Source of the DNA: Glycine soja
Taxonomy: Eukaryota > Streptophyta > Magnoliopsida > Fabales > Fabaceae
Assembly: GCF_004193775.1 (NCBI RefSeq)
Contig: NW_021143952.1
Coordinates: 1-64,000 of the forward strand
Length of the DNA: 64,000 nucleotides
Reading direction: 5' to 3'
Positions 51,428 through 63,971 of this stretch are shown here, piece by piece (position 1 is the stretch's first letter; every line of letters starts with the position of its first letter). Below the pieces are notes generated by a model. The model had not been told where the DNA came from, made no database searches, and saw nothing but the letters and a program-made list of their open reading frames with translations. The translations under genes were made by a program, and so were the position numbers.

Positions 51428-54400
51428 AAATGGTCATAACCTTTCAGTCGGATGTCCGATTCAGGCGCATCATATATCGAGACGCTCGACATTGAACAAC
51501 GGAAGCTCTCCAAAAATTGAAATGGTCATAACTTTTCACTCGGATGTCCAATTCAGGGACATCAGATATCGAGACCGTCGAAATCGAACAATGAAATCTC
51601 TCGAGAAATTCAAAAAGTAATAAATTATCACACGGAGGTCCGATTCAGGCGCATCATATATCGAGACACTCGAAATTGAACAATCGAAGCTCTCTACAAT
51701 TCAAAATTGTCATAACTTTTCACTCGGATGTCTTATTCAGGCACATCAGATATCGAGACGCTAGAAATTAAAAAATGGATCCTCTCGAGAAATTCAAATG
51801 GTCATAACTTTTCACACGGAGGTCCGATTCAAGCACATCACATATGGGGACGCCCGAAATTGAACAACGGAAGATCTCGAGAAATTCAAATGGTCATAAC
51901 TTTTCACACGGAAGTCCGATTCAGGCGCATCATATATCGAGACTCTCGAAATTGAACAACGGAAGCTCTCGAGAAATTCAAATGGTCATAAGTTATCACA
52001 TGAAGGTTCGATTCAGGAACATCACATATCGAGACGCTCGAAATTGAACAACGGAAGCTCTCGAGAAATTGAAATGGTCATAAGCTTTCACTCGGATTTC
52101 CGATTCAGGCGCATCATATATCGAGACGCTCGAAATTGAACAACGGAAGCTCTCGAGAAATTGAAATGGTCATAACTTTTCACTCAGATGTCCGATTCAG
52201 GCGCATCATATATCGAGACGCTCGAAATTGAACAATGGAAGCTCTCTAGAAATTAAAATTGTCATAACGTTTCACTCGGACTTCCGATTCAGGCATATCA
52301 GATATCGAGATGCTCGAAATTAAAAAACGAACCTCTCGAGAAATTCAAATAGTTATAACTTTTCACACGAAGGTCCGATTCAAGCACATCACATATGGAG
52401 ACGCCCGAAATTGAACCACGGAAGATCTCGAGAAATTCAAATGGTCATAACTTTTCACACGGAGGTCCAATTCAAGCACATCATATATCGAGACGCTCAA
52501 AATTGAACAACGAAATCTCTCGAGAAATTCAAATGGTCATAAATTATCACACGGAGGTCCGATTCGGCGCATCATATATTGAGACGCTCGAAATTGAACA
52601 ATGGAAGCTCTCGAGAAATTCAAATGGTCATAAATTATCACACGGAGGTCCGATTCAAGCGCATCATATATCGAGACGCTCGAAATTGAACAACGGAAGC
52701 TCTGGAGAAATTTAAATGATCATAAATTTTCACTCGGATGTCCGATTCAGGCGCATCATATATCAAGACACTCGAAATTGAATAACGAAATCTCTCGAGA
52801 AATTCAAATGGTCATAACTTTTCACACGGAGGTCCGATTCAAGCGCATCACATATGGAGACGTTCGAAATTAAACCACGGAAGCTCTTGAGGAATTTAAA
52901 TTGTCATAACTTTTCACTCAGATGTCCGATTCAGGCGCATCATATATCGAGACGCTCAAAATTGAATAATGGAAGCTCTCGAGAAATTCAAATAGTCATA
53001 AGTTATCACACGGAGGTCCGATTCAGGAACATCACATATCGAGGCCCTCGAAATTGAACAATGAAAGCTCTCGAGAAATTGAAATGCTCATAACCTTTTA
53101 CTCGGATGTCCGATTCAGGTGCATCATATATCGAGACGCTCAAAATTGAACAACGGAAGCTCTCGAGAAATTGAAATGGTCATAACTTTTCACTCAGATG
53201 TCCGATTCAGGCGCATCATATATCGAGACGCTCAAAATTGAATAATGGAAGCTCTCGAGAAATTCAAATAGTCATAAGTTATCACACGGAGGTCCGATTT
53301 AGGCGCATCATATATCGAGACGCTCGAAATTGAACAACGGAAGCTCTCGAGAAATTGAAATTGTCATAACCTTTCACTCGGATGTCTGATTCAGGCGCAT
53401 CATATATCGAGATGCTCAAAATTGAACAACGGAAGCTCTCGAGAAATTGAAATGGTCATAACTTATCACTCAGATGTCCGATTCAGGCGCATAATATATC
53501 GAGACGCTCGAAATTCAACTACGGAAGCTCTCGAGAAATTTAAATGGTCATAACCTTTCACTCGGAGTTCCAATTCAAGCACATCAGATATCGAGACGCT
53601 CGAAATTGAACAACGGAAGCTCTCGAGAAATTAAAATTGTCATAAATTATCACACGGAGGTCCGATTCAGGCGCATCATATATCGAGACGCTCGAAATTG
53701 AACAATGGAAGCTCTCGAGAAATTCAAATGGTCATAAATTATCACACGGAGGTCCGATTCAAGCGCATCATATATCGAGACGCTCGAAATTGAACAACGG
53801 AAGCTCTGGAGAAATTTAAATGATCATAAATTTTCACTCGGATGTCCGATTCAGGCGCATCATATATCAAGACACTCGAAATTGAATAATGGAAGCTCTC
53901 GAGAAATTCAAATAGTCATAAGTTATCACACGGAGGTCCGATTTAGGTGCATCATATATCGAGACGCTCGAAATTGAACAACGGAAGCTCTCGAGAAATT
54001 GAAATGGTCATAACCTTTCACTCGGATGTCTGATTCAGGCGCATCATATATCGAGATGCTCAAAATTGAACAACGGAAGCTCTCGAGAAATTGAAATGGT
54101 CATAACTTATCTCTCAGATGTCCGATTCAGGCGCATAATATATCGAGACGCTCGAAATTCAACTACGGAAGCTCTCGAGAAATTTAAATGGTCATAACCT
54201 TTCAGTCGGAGTTCCAATTCAAGCACATCAGATATCGAGACGCTCGAAATTGAACAACGGAAGCTCTCGAGAAATTAAAATTGTCATAAATTATCACACG
54301 GAGGTCCGATTCAAGCGCATCATATATCGAGACGCTCGAAATTGAACAATGGAAGCTCTCGAGAAATTCAAATGGTCATAAATTATCACACGGAGGTCCG

Positions 54401-54580
54401 ATACAGGCGCATCATATATCGAGACGCTCGAAATTGAACAACGGAAGCTCTGGAGAAATTTAAATGATCATAAATTTTCACTCGGATGTCCGATTCAGGC
54501 GCATCATATATCGAGACGCTCAAAATTGAACAATGGAAGCTCTCGAGAAATTCAAATGGTCATAAGTTATCACACGAAGG
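51428..54580. repeat. 3862 bp offset duplication, copy 1
   Basis: Matches 55290-58442 at a constant 3862 bp (42 units minus 2 bp). The shared 1 bp losses are AAAAAACGAACCTC (about 52325/56187) and CGATTCGGCGCATC (about 52561/56423). They prove common descent and account for the length. Differences are rare single bases, for example GAGGAATTTAAATTG at 52889 versus GAGAAATTTAAATTG at 56751. It contains two seven-unit HOR copies near its right end. Confidence 0.87.
53241..54528. repeat. Seven-unit (644 bp) HOR, two copies
   Basis: AATAATGGAAGCTCTCGAG occurs at about 53241 and 53885. Each is followed by GATTTAGG(C/T)GC, GGATGTCTGATTC, ACTTATC(A/T)CTCAGATG, TTCAACTACGG, TCGGAGTTCCAATTC and TCTGGAGAAATTTAAATG. 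Copy 2 has TCTCTCAGATG, TTCAGTCGGAG and CCGATACAGG, like 50851-51427; copy 1 has the more usual forms. Confidence 0.8.
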
Positions 54581-55289
54581 TCTGATTTAGGAGCATCACA
54601 TATCGAGACGCTCGAAATTGAACAACGGAAGCTCTCGAGAAATTGAAATGGTCATAACCTTTCACTCAGATGTCCGATTCAGGAGCATCACATATCGAGA
54701 CGCTCGAAATTGAACAACGGAAGCTCTCGAGAAATTGAAATGGTCATAACCTTTCACTCGGATGTCTGATTCAGGCGCATCATATATCGAGATGGTCAAA
54801 ATTGAACAACGGAAGCTCTCAAGAAATTGAAATGGTCATAACTTATCACTCAGTTGTCCGATTCAGGCGCATAATATATCGAGGCGCTCGAAATTGAACT
54901 ACGGAAGCTCTCGAGAAATTTAAATGGTCATAACCTTTCACTCGGATGTCCAATTCAAGCACATCAGATATTGAGACGCTCGAAATTGAACAATGGAAGC
55001 TCTCGAGAAATTAAAATTGTCATAACTTTCCACTCGGATGTTCGATTCAAGCACATCACATATGGAGACGCCCGGAATTGAACCACGGAAGCTCTTGAGA
55101 AATTGAAATGGTCATAACTTTTCACTCGGTTGTCCGATTCAGGCGCACAATTTATCGAGACGCTCGAAATTGAACAACCAAAGCTCTCGAGAAATTCAAA
55201 TGGTAATAAGTTATCACACGGAGGTCCGATTCAGGAACATCACATATCGAGATGCTCGAAATTGAACAACGGAAGCTCTTGAGAAATGG
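54581..55289. repeat. Satellite spacer between the 3862 bp copies, mostly a copy of 49062-49494
   Basis: The first part (54581-54856) carries GATTTAGGAGCATCACATATC and CAGGAGCATC units. The rest matches segment 1 at offset 5795. One base distinguishes the pair at about 55141 (TTTATCGAGACG versus TTTATTGAGACG at 49348). Confidence 0.75.
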
Positions 55290-58200
55290 AAATGGTCATA
55301 ACCTTTCAGTCGGACGTCCGATTCAGGCGCATAATATATCGAGACGCTCGACATTGAACAACGGAAGCTCTCCAAAAATTGAAATGGTCATAACTTTTCA
55401 CTCGGATGTCCAATTCAGGGACATCAGATATCGAGACCGTCGAAATCGAACAATGAAATCTCTCGAGAAATTCAAAAAGTAATAAATTATCACACGGAGG
55501 TCCGATTCAGGCGCATCATATATCGAGACACTCGAAATTGAACAATCGAAGCTCTCTACAATTCAAAATTGTCATAACTTTTCACTCGGATGTCTTATTC
55601 AGGCACATCAGATATCGAGACGCTAGAAATTAAAAAATGGATCCTCTCGAGAAATTCAAATGGTCATAACTTTTCACACGGAGGTCCGATTCAAGCACAT
55701 CACATATGGGGACGCCCGAAATTGAACAACGGAAGATCTCGAGAAATTCAAATGGTCATAACTTTTCACACGGAAGACTGATTCAGGCGCATCATATATC
55801 GAGACTCTCGAAATTGAACAACGGAAGCTCTCGAGAAATTCAAATGGTCATAAGTTATCACATGAAGGTTCGATTCAGGAACATCACATATCGAGACGCT
55901 CGAAATTGAACAACGGAAGCTCTCGAGAAATTGAAATGGTCATAAGCTTTCACTCGGATGTCCGATTCAGGCGCATCATATATCGAGACGCTCGAAATTG
56001 AACAACGGAAGCTCTCGAGAAATTGAAATGGTCATAACTTTTCACTCAGATGTCCGATTCAGGCGCATCATATATCGAGACGCTCGAAATTGAACAATGG
56101 AAGCTCTCTAGAAATTAAAATTGTCATAACGTTTCACTCGGACTTCCGATTCAGGCATATCAGATATCGAGATGCTCGAAATTAAAAAACGAACCTCTCG
56201 AGAAATTCAAATAGTTATAACTTTTCACACGAAGGTCCGATTCAAGCACATCACATATGGAGACGCCCGAAATTGAACCACGGAAGATCTCGAGAAATTC
56301 AAATGGTCATAACTTTTCACACGGAGGTCCAATTCAAGCACATCATATATCGAGACGCTCGAAATTGAACAACGAAATCTCTCGAGAAATTCAAATGGTC
56401 ATAAATTATCACACGGAGGTCCGATTCGGCGCATCATATATTGAGACGCTCGAAATTGAACAATGGAAGCTCTCGAGAAATTCAAATGGTCATAAATTAT
56501 CACACGAAGGTCCGATTCAAGCGCATCATATATCGAGACGCTCGAAATTGAACAACGGAAGCTCTGGAGAAATTTAAATGATCATAAATTTTCACTCGGA
56601 TGTCCGATTCAGGCGCATCATATATCAAGACACTCGAAATTGAATAACGAAATCTCTCGAGAAATTCAAATGGTCATAACTTTTCACACGGAGGTCCGAT
56701 TCAAGCGCATCACATATGGAGACGTTCGAAATTAAACCACGGAAGCTCTTGAGAAATTTAAATTGTCATAACTTTTCACTCAGATGTCCGATTCAGGCGC
56801 ATCATATATCGAGACGCTCAAAATTGAATAATGGAAGCTCTCGAGAAATTCAAATAGTCATAAGTTATCACACGGAGGTCCGATTCAGGAACATCACATA
56901 TCGAGGCCCTCGAAATTGAACAATGAAAGCTCTCGAGAAATTGAAATGCTCATAACCTTTTACTCGGATGTCCGATTCAGGTGCATCATATATCGAGACG
57001 CTCAAAATTGAACAACGGAAGCTCTCGAGAAATTGAAATGGTCATAACTTTTCACTCAGATGTCCGATTCAGGCGCATCATATATCGAGACGCTCAAAAT
57101 TGAATAATGGAAGCTCTCGAGAAATTCAAATAGTCATAAGTTATCACACGGAGGTCCGATTTAGGCGCATCATATATCGAGACGCTCGAAATTGAACAAC
57201 GGAAGCTCTCGAGAAATTGAAATTGTCATAACCTTTCACTCGGATGTCTGATTCAGGCGCATCATATATCGAGATGCTCAAAATTGAACAACGGAAGCTC
57301 TCGAGAAATTGAAATGGTCATAACTTATCACTCAGATGTCCGATTCAGGCGCATAATATATCGAGACGCTCGAAATTCAACTACGGAAGCTCTCGAGAAA
57401 TTTAAATGGTCATAACCTTTCACTCGGAGTTCCAATTCAAGCACATCAGATATCGAGACGCTCGAAATTGAACAACGGAAGCTCTCGAGAAATTAAAATT
57501 GTCATAAATTATCACACGGAGGTCCGATTCAGGCGCATCATATATCGAGACGCTCGAAATTGAACAATGGAAGCTCTCGAGAAATTCAAATGGTCATAAA
57601 TTATCACACGGAGGTCCGATTCAAGCGCATCATATATCGAGACGCTCGAAATTGAACAACGGAAGCTCTGGAGAAATTTAAATGATCATAAATTTTCACT
57701 CGGATGTCCGATTCAGGCGCATCATATATCAAGACACTCGAAATTGAATAATGGAAGCTCTCGAGAAATTCAAATAGTCATAAGTTATCACACGGAGGTC
57801 CGATTTAGGTGCATCATATATCGAGACGCTCGAAATTGAACAACGGAAGCTCTCGAGAAATTGAAATGGTCATAACCTTTCACTCGGATGTCTGATTCAG
57901 GCGCATCATATATCGAGATGCTCAAAATTGAACAACGGAAGCTCTCGAGAAATTGAAATGGTCATAACTTATCTCTCAGATGTCCGATTCAGGCGCATAA
58001 TATATCGAGACGCTCGAAATTCAACTACGGAAGCTCTCGAGAAATTTAAATGGTCATAACCTTTCAGTCGGAGTTCCAATTCAAGCACATCAGATATCGA
58101 GACGCTCGAAATTGAACAACGGAAGCTCTCGAGAAATTAAAATTGTCATAAATTATCACACGGAGGTCCGATTCAAGCGCATCATATATCGAGACGCTCG

Positions 58201-58443
58201 AAATTGAACAATGGAAGCTCTCGAGAAATTCAAATGGTCATAAATTATCACACGGAGGTCCGATACAGGCGCATCATATATCGAGACGCTCGAAATTGAA
58301 CAACGGAAGCTCTGGAGAAATTTAAATGATCATAAATTTTCACTCGGATGTCCGATTCAGGCGCATCATATATCGAGACGCTCAAAATTGAACAATGGAA
58401 GCTCTCGAGAAATTCAAATGGTCATAAGTTATCACACGAAGGT
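55290..58443. repeat. 3862 bp offset duplication, copy 2
   Basis: Partner of 51428-54580. At its extreme left it has TCAGTCGGACGTCC and CATAATATATC as in segment 1 (49500). From about 55430 on it follows segment 2 (CGAGACCGTCG, AACAATGAAATC). The switch point marks a junction between two parents. It contains HOR copies at about 57103-57746 and 57747-58390. Confidence 0.85.
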
Positions 58444-60410
58444 CCGATTCAGGCGCATCACATATCGAGACGCTCGAAATTGAACAACGGAAGCTCTGGA
58501 GAAATTTAAATGATCATAAATTTTCACTCGGATGTATGATTCAGGTGCATAATATATCGAGACGCTCGACATTGATCAACGGAAGCTCTCCAGAAGTTGA
58601 AATGGTCATAACTTTTCACTCGGATGTCCAATTCAGGGACATAAGATATCGAGACGCTCGAAATTGAACAACGAAATCTCTCGAGAAATTCAAATGGTAA
58701 TAAATTATCACACGGAGGTCCGATTCAGGCGCATCATATATCGAGACACTCGAAATTGAACAATCGAAGCTCTCTACAATTCAAAATTGTCATAACTTTT
58801 CACTCGGATGTCCGCTTCAGCCACATCAGATATCGAGACGCTAGAAATTAAAAAACGGATCCTCTCGAGAAATTCAAATGGTCATAACTTTTCACACGGA
58901 GGTCCGATTCAGACGCATTATATATCGAGACTCTCGAAATTGAACAACGGAAGCTCTCGAGAAATTAAAATAGTCATAACTTTCCACTCGGATGTCCGAT
59001 TCAAGCACATCACATATGGAGACGCCCGAAATTGAACCACGGAAGCTCTTGAGAAATTGAAATTGTCATAACTTTTCACTCGGATGTCCGATTCAGGCAC
59101 ATCATATATTGAGATGCTCGAAATTGAACAACGGAAGCTCTCGAGAAATTCAAATGGTCATAAGTTATCACACGAAGGTTTGATTCAGGAACATCACATA
59201 TCGAGACGCTCGAAATTGAACAACGAAAGCTCACGAGAAATTGAAATGGTCATAAGCTTTCACTCGGATGTCCGATTCAGGCGCATCATATATCGAGTTG
59301 CTCGAAATTGAACAACGGAAGCTCTCGAGAAATTCAAATTGTCATAAGTTATCACACAGAGGTCCGATTCAGGAACAACACATATCGAGACGCTCGAAAT
59401 TGAACAACGGAAGCTCTCGAGAAATTGAAATGCTCATAACCTTTCACTCGGATGTCCGATTCAGGGGCATCATATATCGAGACGCTCAAAATTGAACAAT
59501 GGAGGCTCTCGAGAAATTCAAATGGTCATAAGTTATCACACGGATTGTCCGATTCAAGCCCATCACATATGGAGACGCCCGAAATTGAACCACGGAAGCT
59601 CTTGAGAAATAGAACTTGTCATAACTTTTCACTCGGATGTCCGATTCAGGCGCATCATATATCGAGACGCTCAAAATTGAACAATGGAAGCTCTCGAGAA
59701 ATTCAAATGGTCATAAGTTATCACACGGAGGTTCGATTCAGGAACATCACATATCGAGACTCTCGAAATTGAACAACGAAAGCTCACGAGAAATTGAAAT
59801 GGTCATAACCTTTCACTCGGATGTCCGATTCAGGCGCATAATATATCGAGACGCTCGACATTGAACAACGGAAGCTCTCGAGAAATTGAAATGGTCATAA
59901 CTTTTCACCCAGATGTCCGATTCAGGCGCATAATATATCAAGATGCTCGAAATTGAACTACGGAAGCTCTCGTGAAATTTAAATGATGATAAATTTTCAC
60001 TCGGATGTCCAATTCAGGCACATCAGATATCGAGACGCTCGAAATTGAACAACGAAATCTCTCGAGAAATTCAAATGGTCATAAATTATCACACGGAGGT
60101 CCGATTCAGGCGCATCATATATCGAGACGCTCAAAATTGAACAAGGAAGCTCTCGAAAAGTTAAAGTTGTCATAACTTTTCACTCGGATGTCCGATTCAG
60201 GAACATCAGATATCGAGACGCTCGAAATTAAAAAACGGAACCTCTCGAAAAATTCAAATGGTCATAACTTTTCACACGGAGGTCCAATTCAAGTACATCA
60301 TATATCGAGACGTTCGAAATTGAACAACGAAATCTCTCGAGAAATTCAAATGGTCCTAAATTATCACACAGAGGTCCGATTCAGGCGCATCATATATCGA
60401 GACGCTCGAA
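58444..60410. repeat. Satellite mixture with a 184 bp dimer run
   Basis: The first 450 bp are a more diverged relative of 55340-55640 (AGAAGTTGAAATGG, GGGACATAAGATATCG, CTTCAGCCACATC). From about 59084 to 59864, two-unit periods are visible at 59084, 59268, 59452 and 59637, alternating AAGTTATCACAC and (C/G)CTTTCACTCGGATG units. A 1 bp insertion, CACGGATTGTCCG, lies at about 59544. Nothing non-satellite is seen. Confidence 0.72.
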
Positions 60411-61672
60411 ATTGAACCACAGAAGCTCTTGAGAAATTGAACTTGTCATAACTTTTACCTCGGATGTCCGATTCAGGCACATCATATATTGAGATGCTCG
60501 AAATTGAACAACGGAAGCTCTCGAGAAATTCAAATGGTCATAAGTTATCACACAGAGGTCCGATTCAGGAACAACACATATCGAGACGCTCGAAATTGAA
60601 CAACGGAAGCTCTCGAGAAATTGAAATGCTCATAACCTTTCACTCGGATGTCCGATTCAGGCGCATCATATATCGAGACGCTCAAAATTGAACAATGGAA
60701 GCTCTCGAGAAATTCAAATGGTCATAACTTTTCACACGGAGGTCCGATTCAAGCACATCACATAAGGAGACGCCCGAAATTGAACCACGGAAGATCTCGA
60801 GAAATTCAAATGGTCATAACTTTTCACACGGAGGTCCAATTCAAGCACATCATATATGGAGACGCTCGAAATTGAACAACAAAATCTCTCGAGAAATTCA
60901 AATGGTCATAAATTATCACACAGAGGTCCGATTCAGGTACATCATATATCGAGACGCTCGAAATTGAACAATGGAAGCTGTCGAGAAATTCAAATGGTCA
61001 TAAATTATCACACGGAGGTCCGATTCAGGCGCATCATATATCGACACGCTCGAAATTGAACAACGGAAGCTCTGGAGAAATTTAAATGATCATAAATTTT
61101 CACCCGGATGTCCGATTCAGGCGCATCATATATCGAGACGCTCAAAATTGAACAATGGAAGCTCTCGAGAAATTCAAATGGTCATAAGTTATCACACAGA
61201 GGTCCGATTCAGGAACATCACATATCGAGACGCTCGAAATTGAACAACGAAAGCTCTCGAGAAATTGAAATGGTCATAACCTTTCACTCGGATGTCCGAT
61301 TCAGGCGCATAATATATCGAAACGCTCGACATTGAACAACGGAAGCTCTTGAGTAATTGAAACGGTCATAACTTTTCACTCAGATGTCCGATTCAGGCGC
61401 ATAATATATCGAGACGCTCGAAATTGAACTACGGAAGCTCTCATGAAATTTAGATGATTATAAATTTTCACTCGGATGTCCAATTCAGGCACATCAGATA
61501 TCGAGACGCTCGAAATTGGACAACGTAATCTCTCGAGAAATTCAAATGGTCATAAAGTATCACACGGAGGTCCGATTCAGGCGCATCATATATCGAGACG
61601 CTTGAAGTTGAACAATGGAAGCTCTCGACAAGTTAAAGTTGTCATAACTTTTCACTCGGATGTCCGATTCAG
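60411..61672. repeat. 2298 bp offset duplication, copy 1
   Basis: Matches 62709-63971. Landmarks are GAACCACAGAAGCTCTTGAG, GAACTTGTCATAAC, AGGAACAACACATATCG, CACATAAGGAGACGCCCG, AACAACAAAATCTC, GGAAGCTGTCGAG, TTTTCACCCG, GAGTAATTGAAACGG, CTCATGAAATTTAGATG and GGACAACGTAATCTC, in the same order. Confidence 0.87.
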
Positions 61673-62708
61673 GCACATCTGACATCGAGACACTCGAAAT
61701 TAAAAAATGGAACCTCTCGAGAAATTCAAATGGTCATAACTTTTCACACGGAGGTCCGATTCAAGCACATCACATAAGGAGACGCTCGAAATTGAACAAC
61801 AAAATCTCTCGAGAAATTCAAATGGTCATAAATTATCACACAGAGGTCCGATTCAGATGCATCATATATCGAGACGCTCGAAATTGAACAATGGAAGCTG
61901 TCGAGAAATTCAAATGGTCATAAATTATCACACGGAGGTCCAATTCAGGCGCATCATATATCGAGACGCTCGAAATTGAACAAGGAAGCTCTCGAAAAGT
62001 TAAAGTTGTCATAACTTTTCACTCGGATGTCCGATTCAGGAACATCAGATATCGAGACGCTCGAAATTGAACAACGAAATCTCTCGAGAAATTCAAATGG
62101 TCATAAATTATCACACGGAGGTCCGATTCAGGCGCATCATATATCGAGACGCTCAAAATTGAACAAGGAAGCTCTCGAAAAGTTAAAGTTGTCATAACTT
62201 TTCACTCGGATGTCCGATTCAGGAACATCAGATATCGAGACGCTCGAAATTAAAAAACGGAACCTCTCGAAAAATTCAAATGGTCATAACTTTTCACACG
62301 GAGGTCTAATTCAAGCACATCATATATCGAGACACTCGAAATTGAACAACGAAATCTCTCGAGAAATTCAAATGGTCATAAATTATCACACAGAGGTCCG
62401 ATTCAGGCGCATCATATATCGAGACGCTCGAAATTGAACAATGGAAGTTGTCGAGAAATTCAAATGGTCATAAATTATCACACGGAGGTCCGATTCAGGC
62501 GCATCATATATCGACATTCTCGAAATTGAACAACGGAAGCTCTGGAGAAATTTAAATGATCATAAATTTTAAATCAGATGTCCGATTCAGGCGCATCATA
62601 TATCGAGACGCTCGAAATTGAACAACGAAATCTCTCGAGAAATTCAAATGGTCATAACTTTTCACACGGAGGTCCGATTCAAGCGCATCACATATGGAGA
62701 CGTTCGAA
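61673..62708. repeat. Satellite stretch between the 2298 bp copies, with a 184 bp tandem pair
   Basis: Contains AACAAGGAAGCTCTCGAAAAG at about 61979 and 62163 (184 bp, two units) and once more at about 60141. About 62032-62430 resembles 60010-60408 at offset 2022. AACAAGGAAG is the usual AACAACGGAAG with 1 bp lost. About 62490-62590 holds a unit with CGACATTCTCG and TTTTAAATCAGATG. Confidence 0.72.
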
Positions 62709-63971
62709 ATTGAACCACAGAAGCTCTTGAGAAATTGAACTTGTCATAACTTTTCACTCGGATGTCCGATTCAGGCACATCATATATTGAGATGCTCGAA
62801 ATTGAACAACGGAAGCTCTCGAGAAATTCAAATGGTCATAAGTTATCACACAGAGGTCTGATTCAGGAACAACACATATCGAGACGCTCGAAATTGAACA
62901 ACGGAAGCTCTCGAGAAATTGAAATGCTCATAACCTTTCACTCGGATGTCCGATTCAGGCGCATCATATATCGAGACGCTCAAAATTGAACAATGGAAGC
63001 TCTCGAGAAATTCAAATGGTCATAACTTTTCACACGGAGGTCCGATTCAAGCACATCACATAAGGAGACGCCCGAAATTGAACCACGGAAGATCTCGAGA
63101 AATTCAAATGGTCATAACTTTTCACACGGAGGTCCAATTCAAGCACATCATATATGGAGACGCTCGAAATTGAACAACAAAATCTCTCGAGAAATTCAAA
63201 TGGTCATAAATTATCACACAGAGGTCCGATTCAGGTACATCATATATCGAGACGCTCGAAATTGAACAATGGAAGCTGTCGAGAAATTCAAATGGTCATA
63301 AATTATCACACGGAGGTCCGATTCAGGCGCATCATATATCGACACGCTCGAAATTGAACAACGGAAGCTCTGGAGAAATTTAAATGATCATAAATTTTCA
63401 CCCGAATGTCCGATTCAGGCGCATCATATATCGAGACGCTCAAAATTTGAACAATGGAAGCTCTCGAGAAATTCAAATGGTCATAAGTTATCACACAGAG
63501 GTCCGATTCAGGAACATCACATATCGAGACGCTCGAAATTGAACAACGAAAGCTCTCGAGAAATTGAAATGGTCATAACCTTTCACTCGGATGTCCGATT
63601 CAGGCGCATAATATATCGAAACGCTCGACATTGAACAACGGAAGCTCTTGAGTAATTGAAACGGTCATAACTTTTCACTCAGATGTCCGATTCAGGCGCA
63701 TAATATATCGAGACGCTCGAAATTGAACTACGGAAGCTCTCATGAAATTTAGATGATTATAAATTTTCACTCGGATGTCCAATTCAGGCACATCAGATAT
63801 CGAGACGCTCGAAATTGGACAACGTAATCTCTCGAGAAATTCAAATGGTCATAAAGTATCACACGGAGGTCCGATTCAGGCGCATCATATATCGAGACGC
63901 TTGAAGTTGAACAATGGAAGCTCTCGACAAGTTAAAGTTGTCATAACTTTTCACTCGGATGTCCGATTCAG
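62709..63971. repeat. 2298 bp offset duplication, copy 2
   Basis: Partner of 60411-61672, with very few differences. One is a 1 bp insertion at about 63445 (CTCAAAATTTGAAC versus CTCAAAATTGAAC), after which the offset is 2299. It departs at about 63972 into AGGAACATCAGATATCG, which instead matches the junctions at 60198 and 62220. The period would therefore continue beyond the window. Confidence 0.86.

Noticed and set aside
52395..52715. 106-codon open frame, repeated at 56257-56577, and another at 59452-59772
   Set aside because: These are satellite frames fused by a 1 bp loss (CGATTCGGCGC) or a 1 bp insertion (GGATTGTCC). Two are simply the copies of the 3862 bp duplication.
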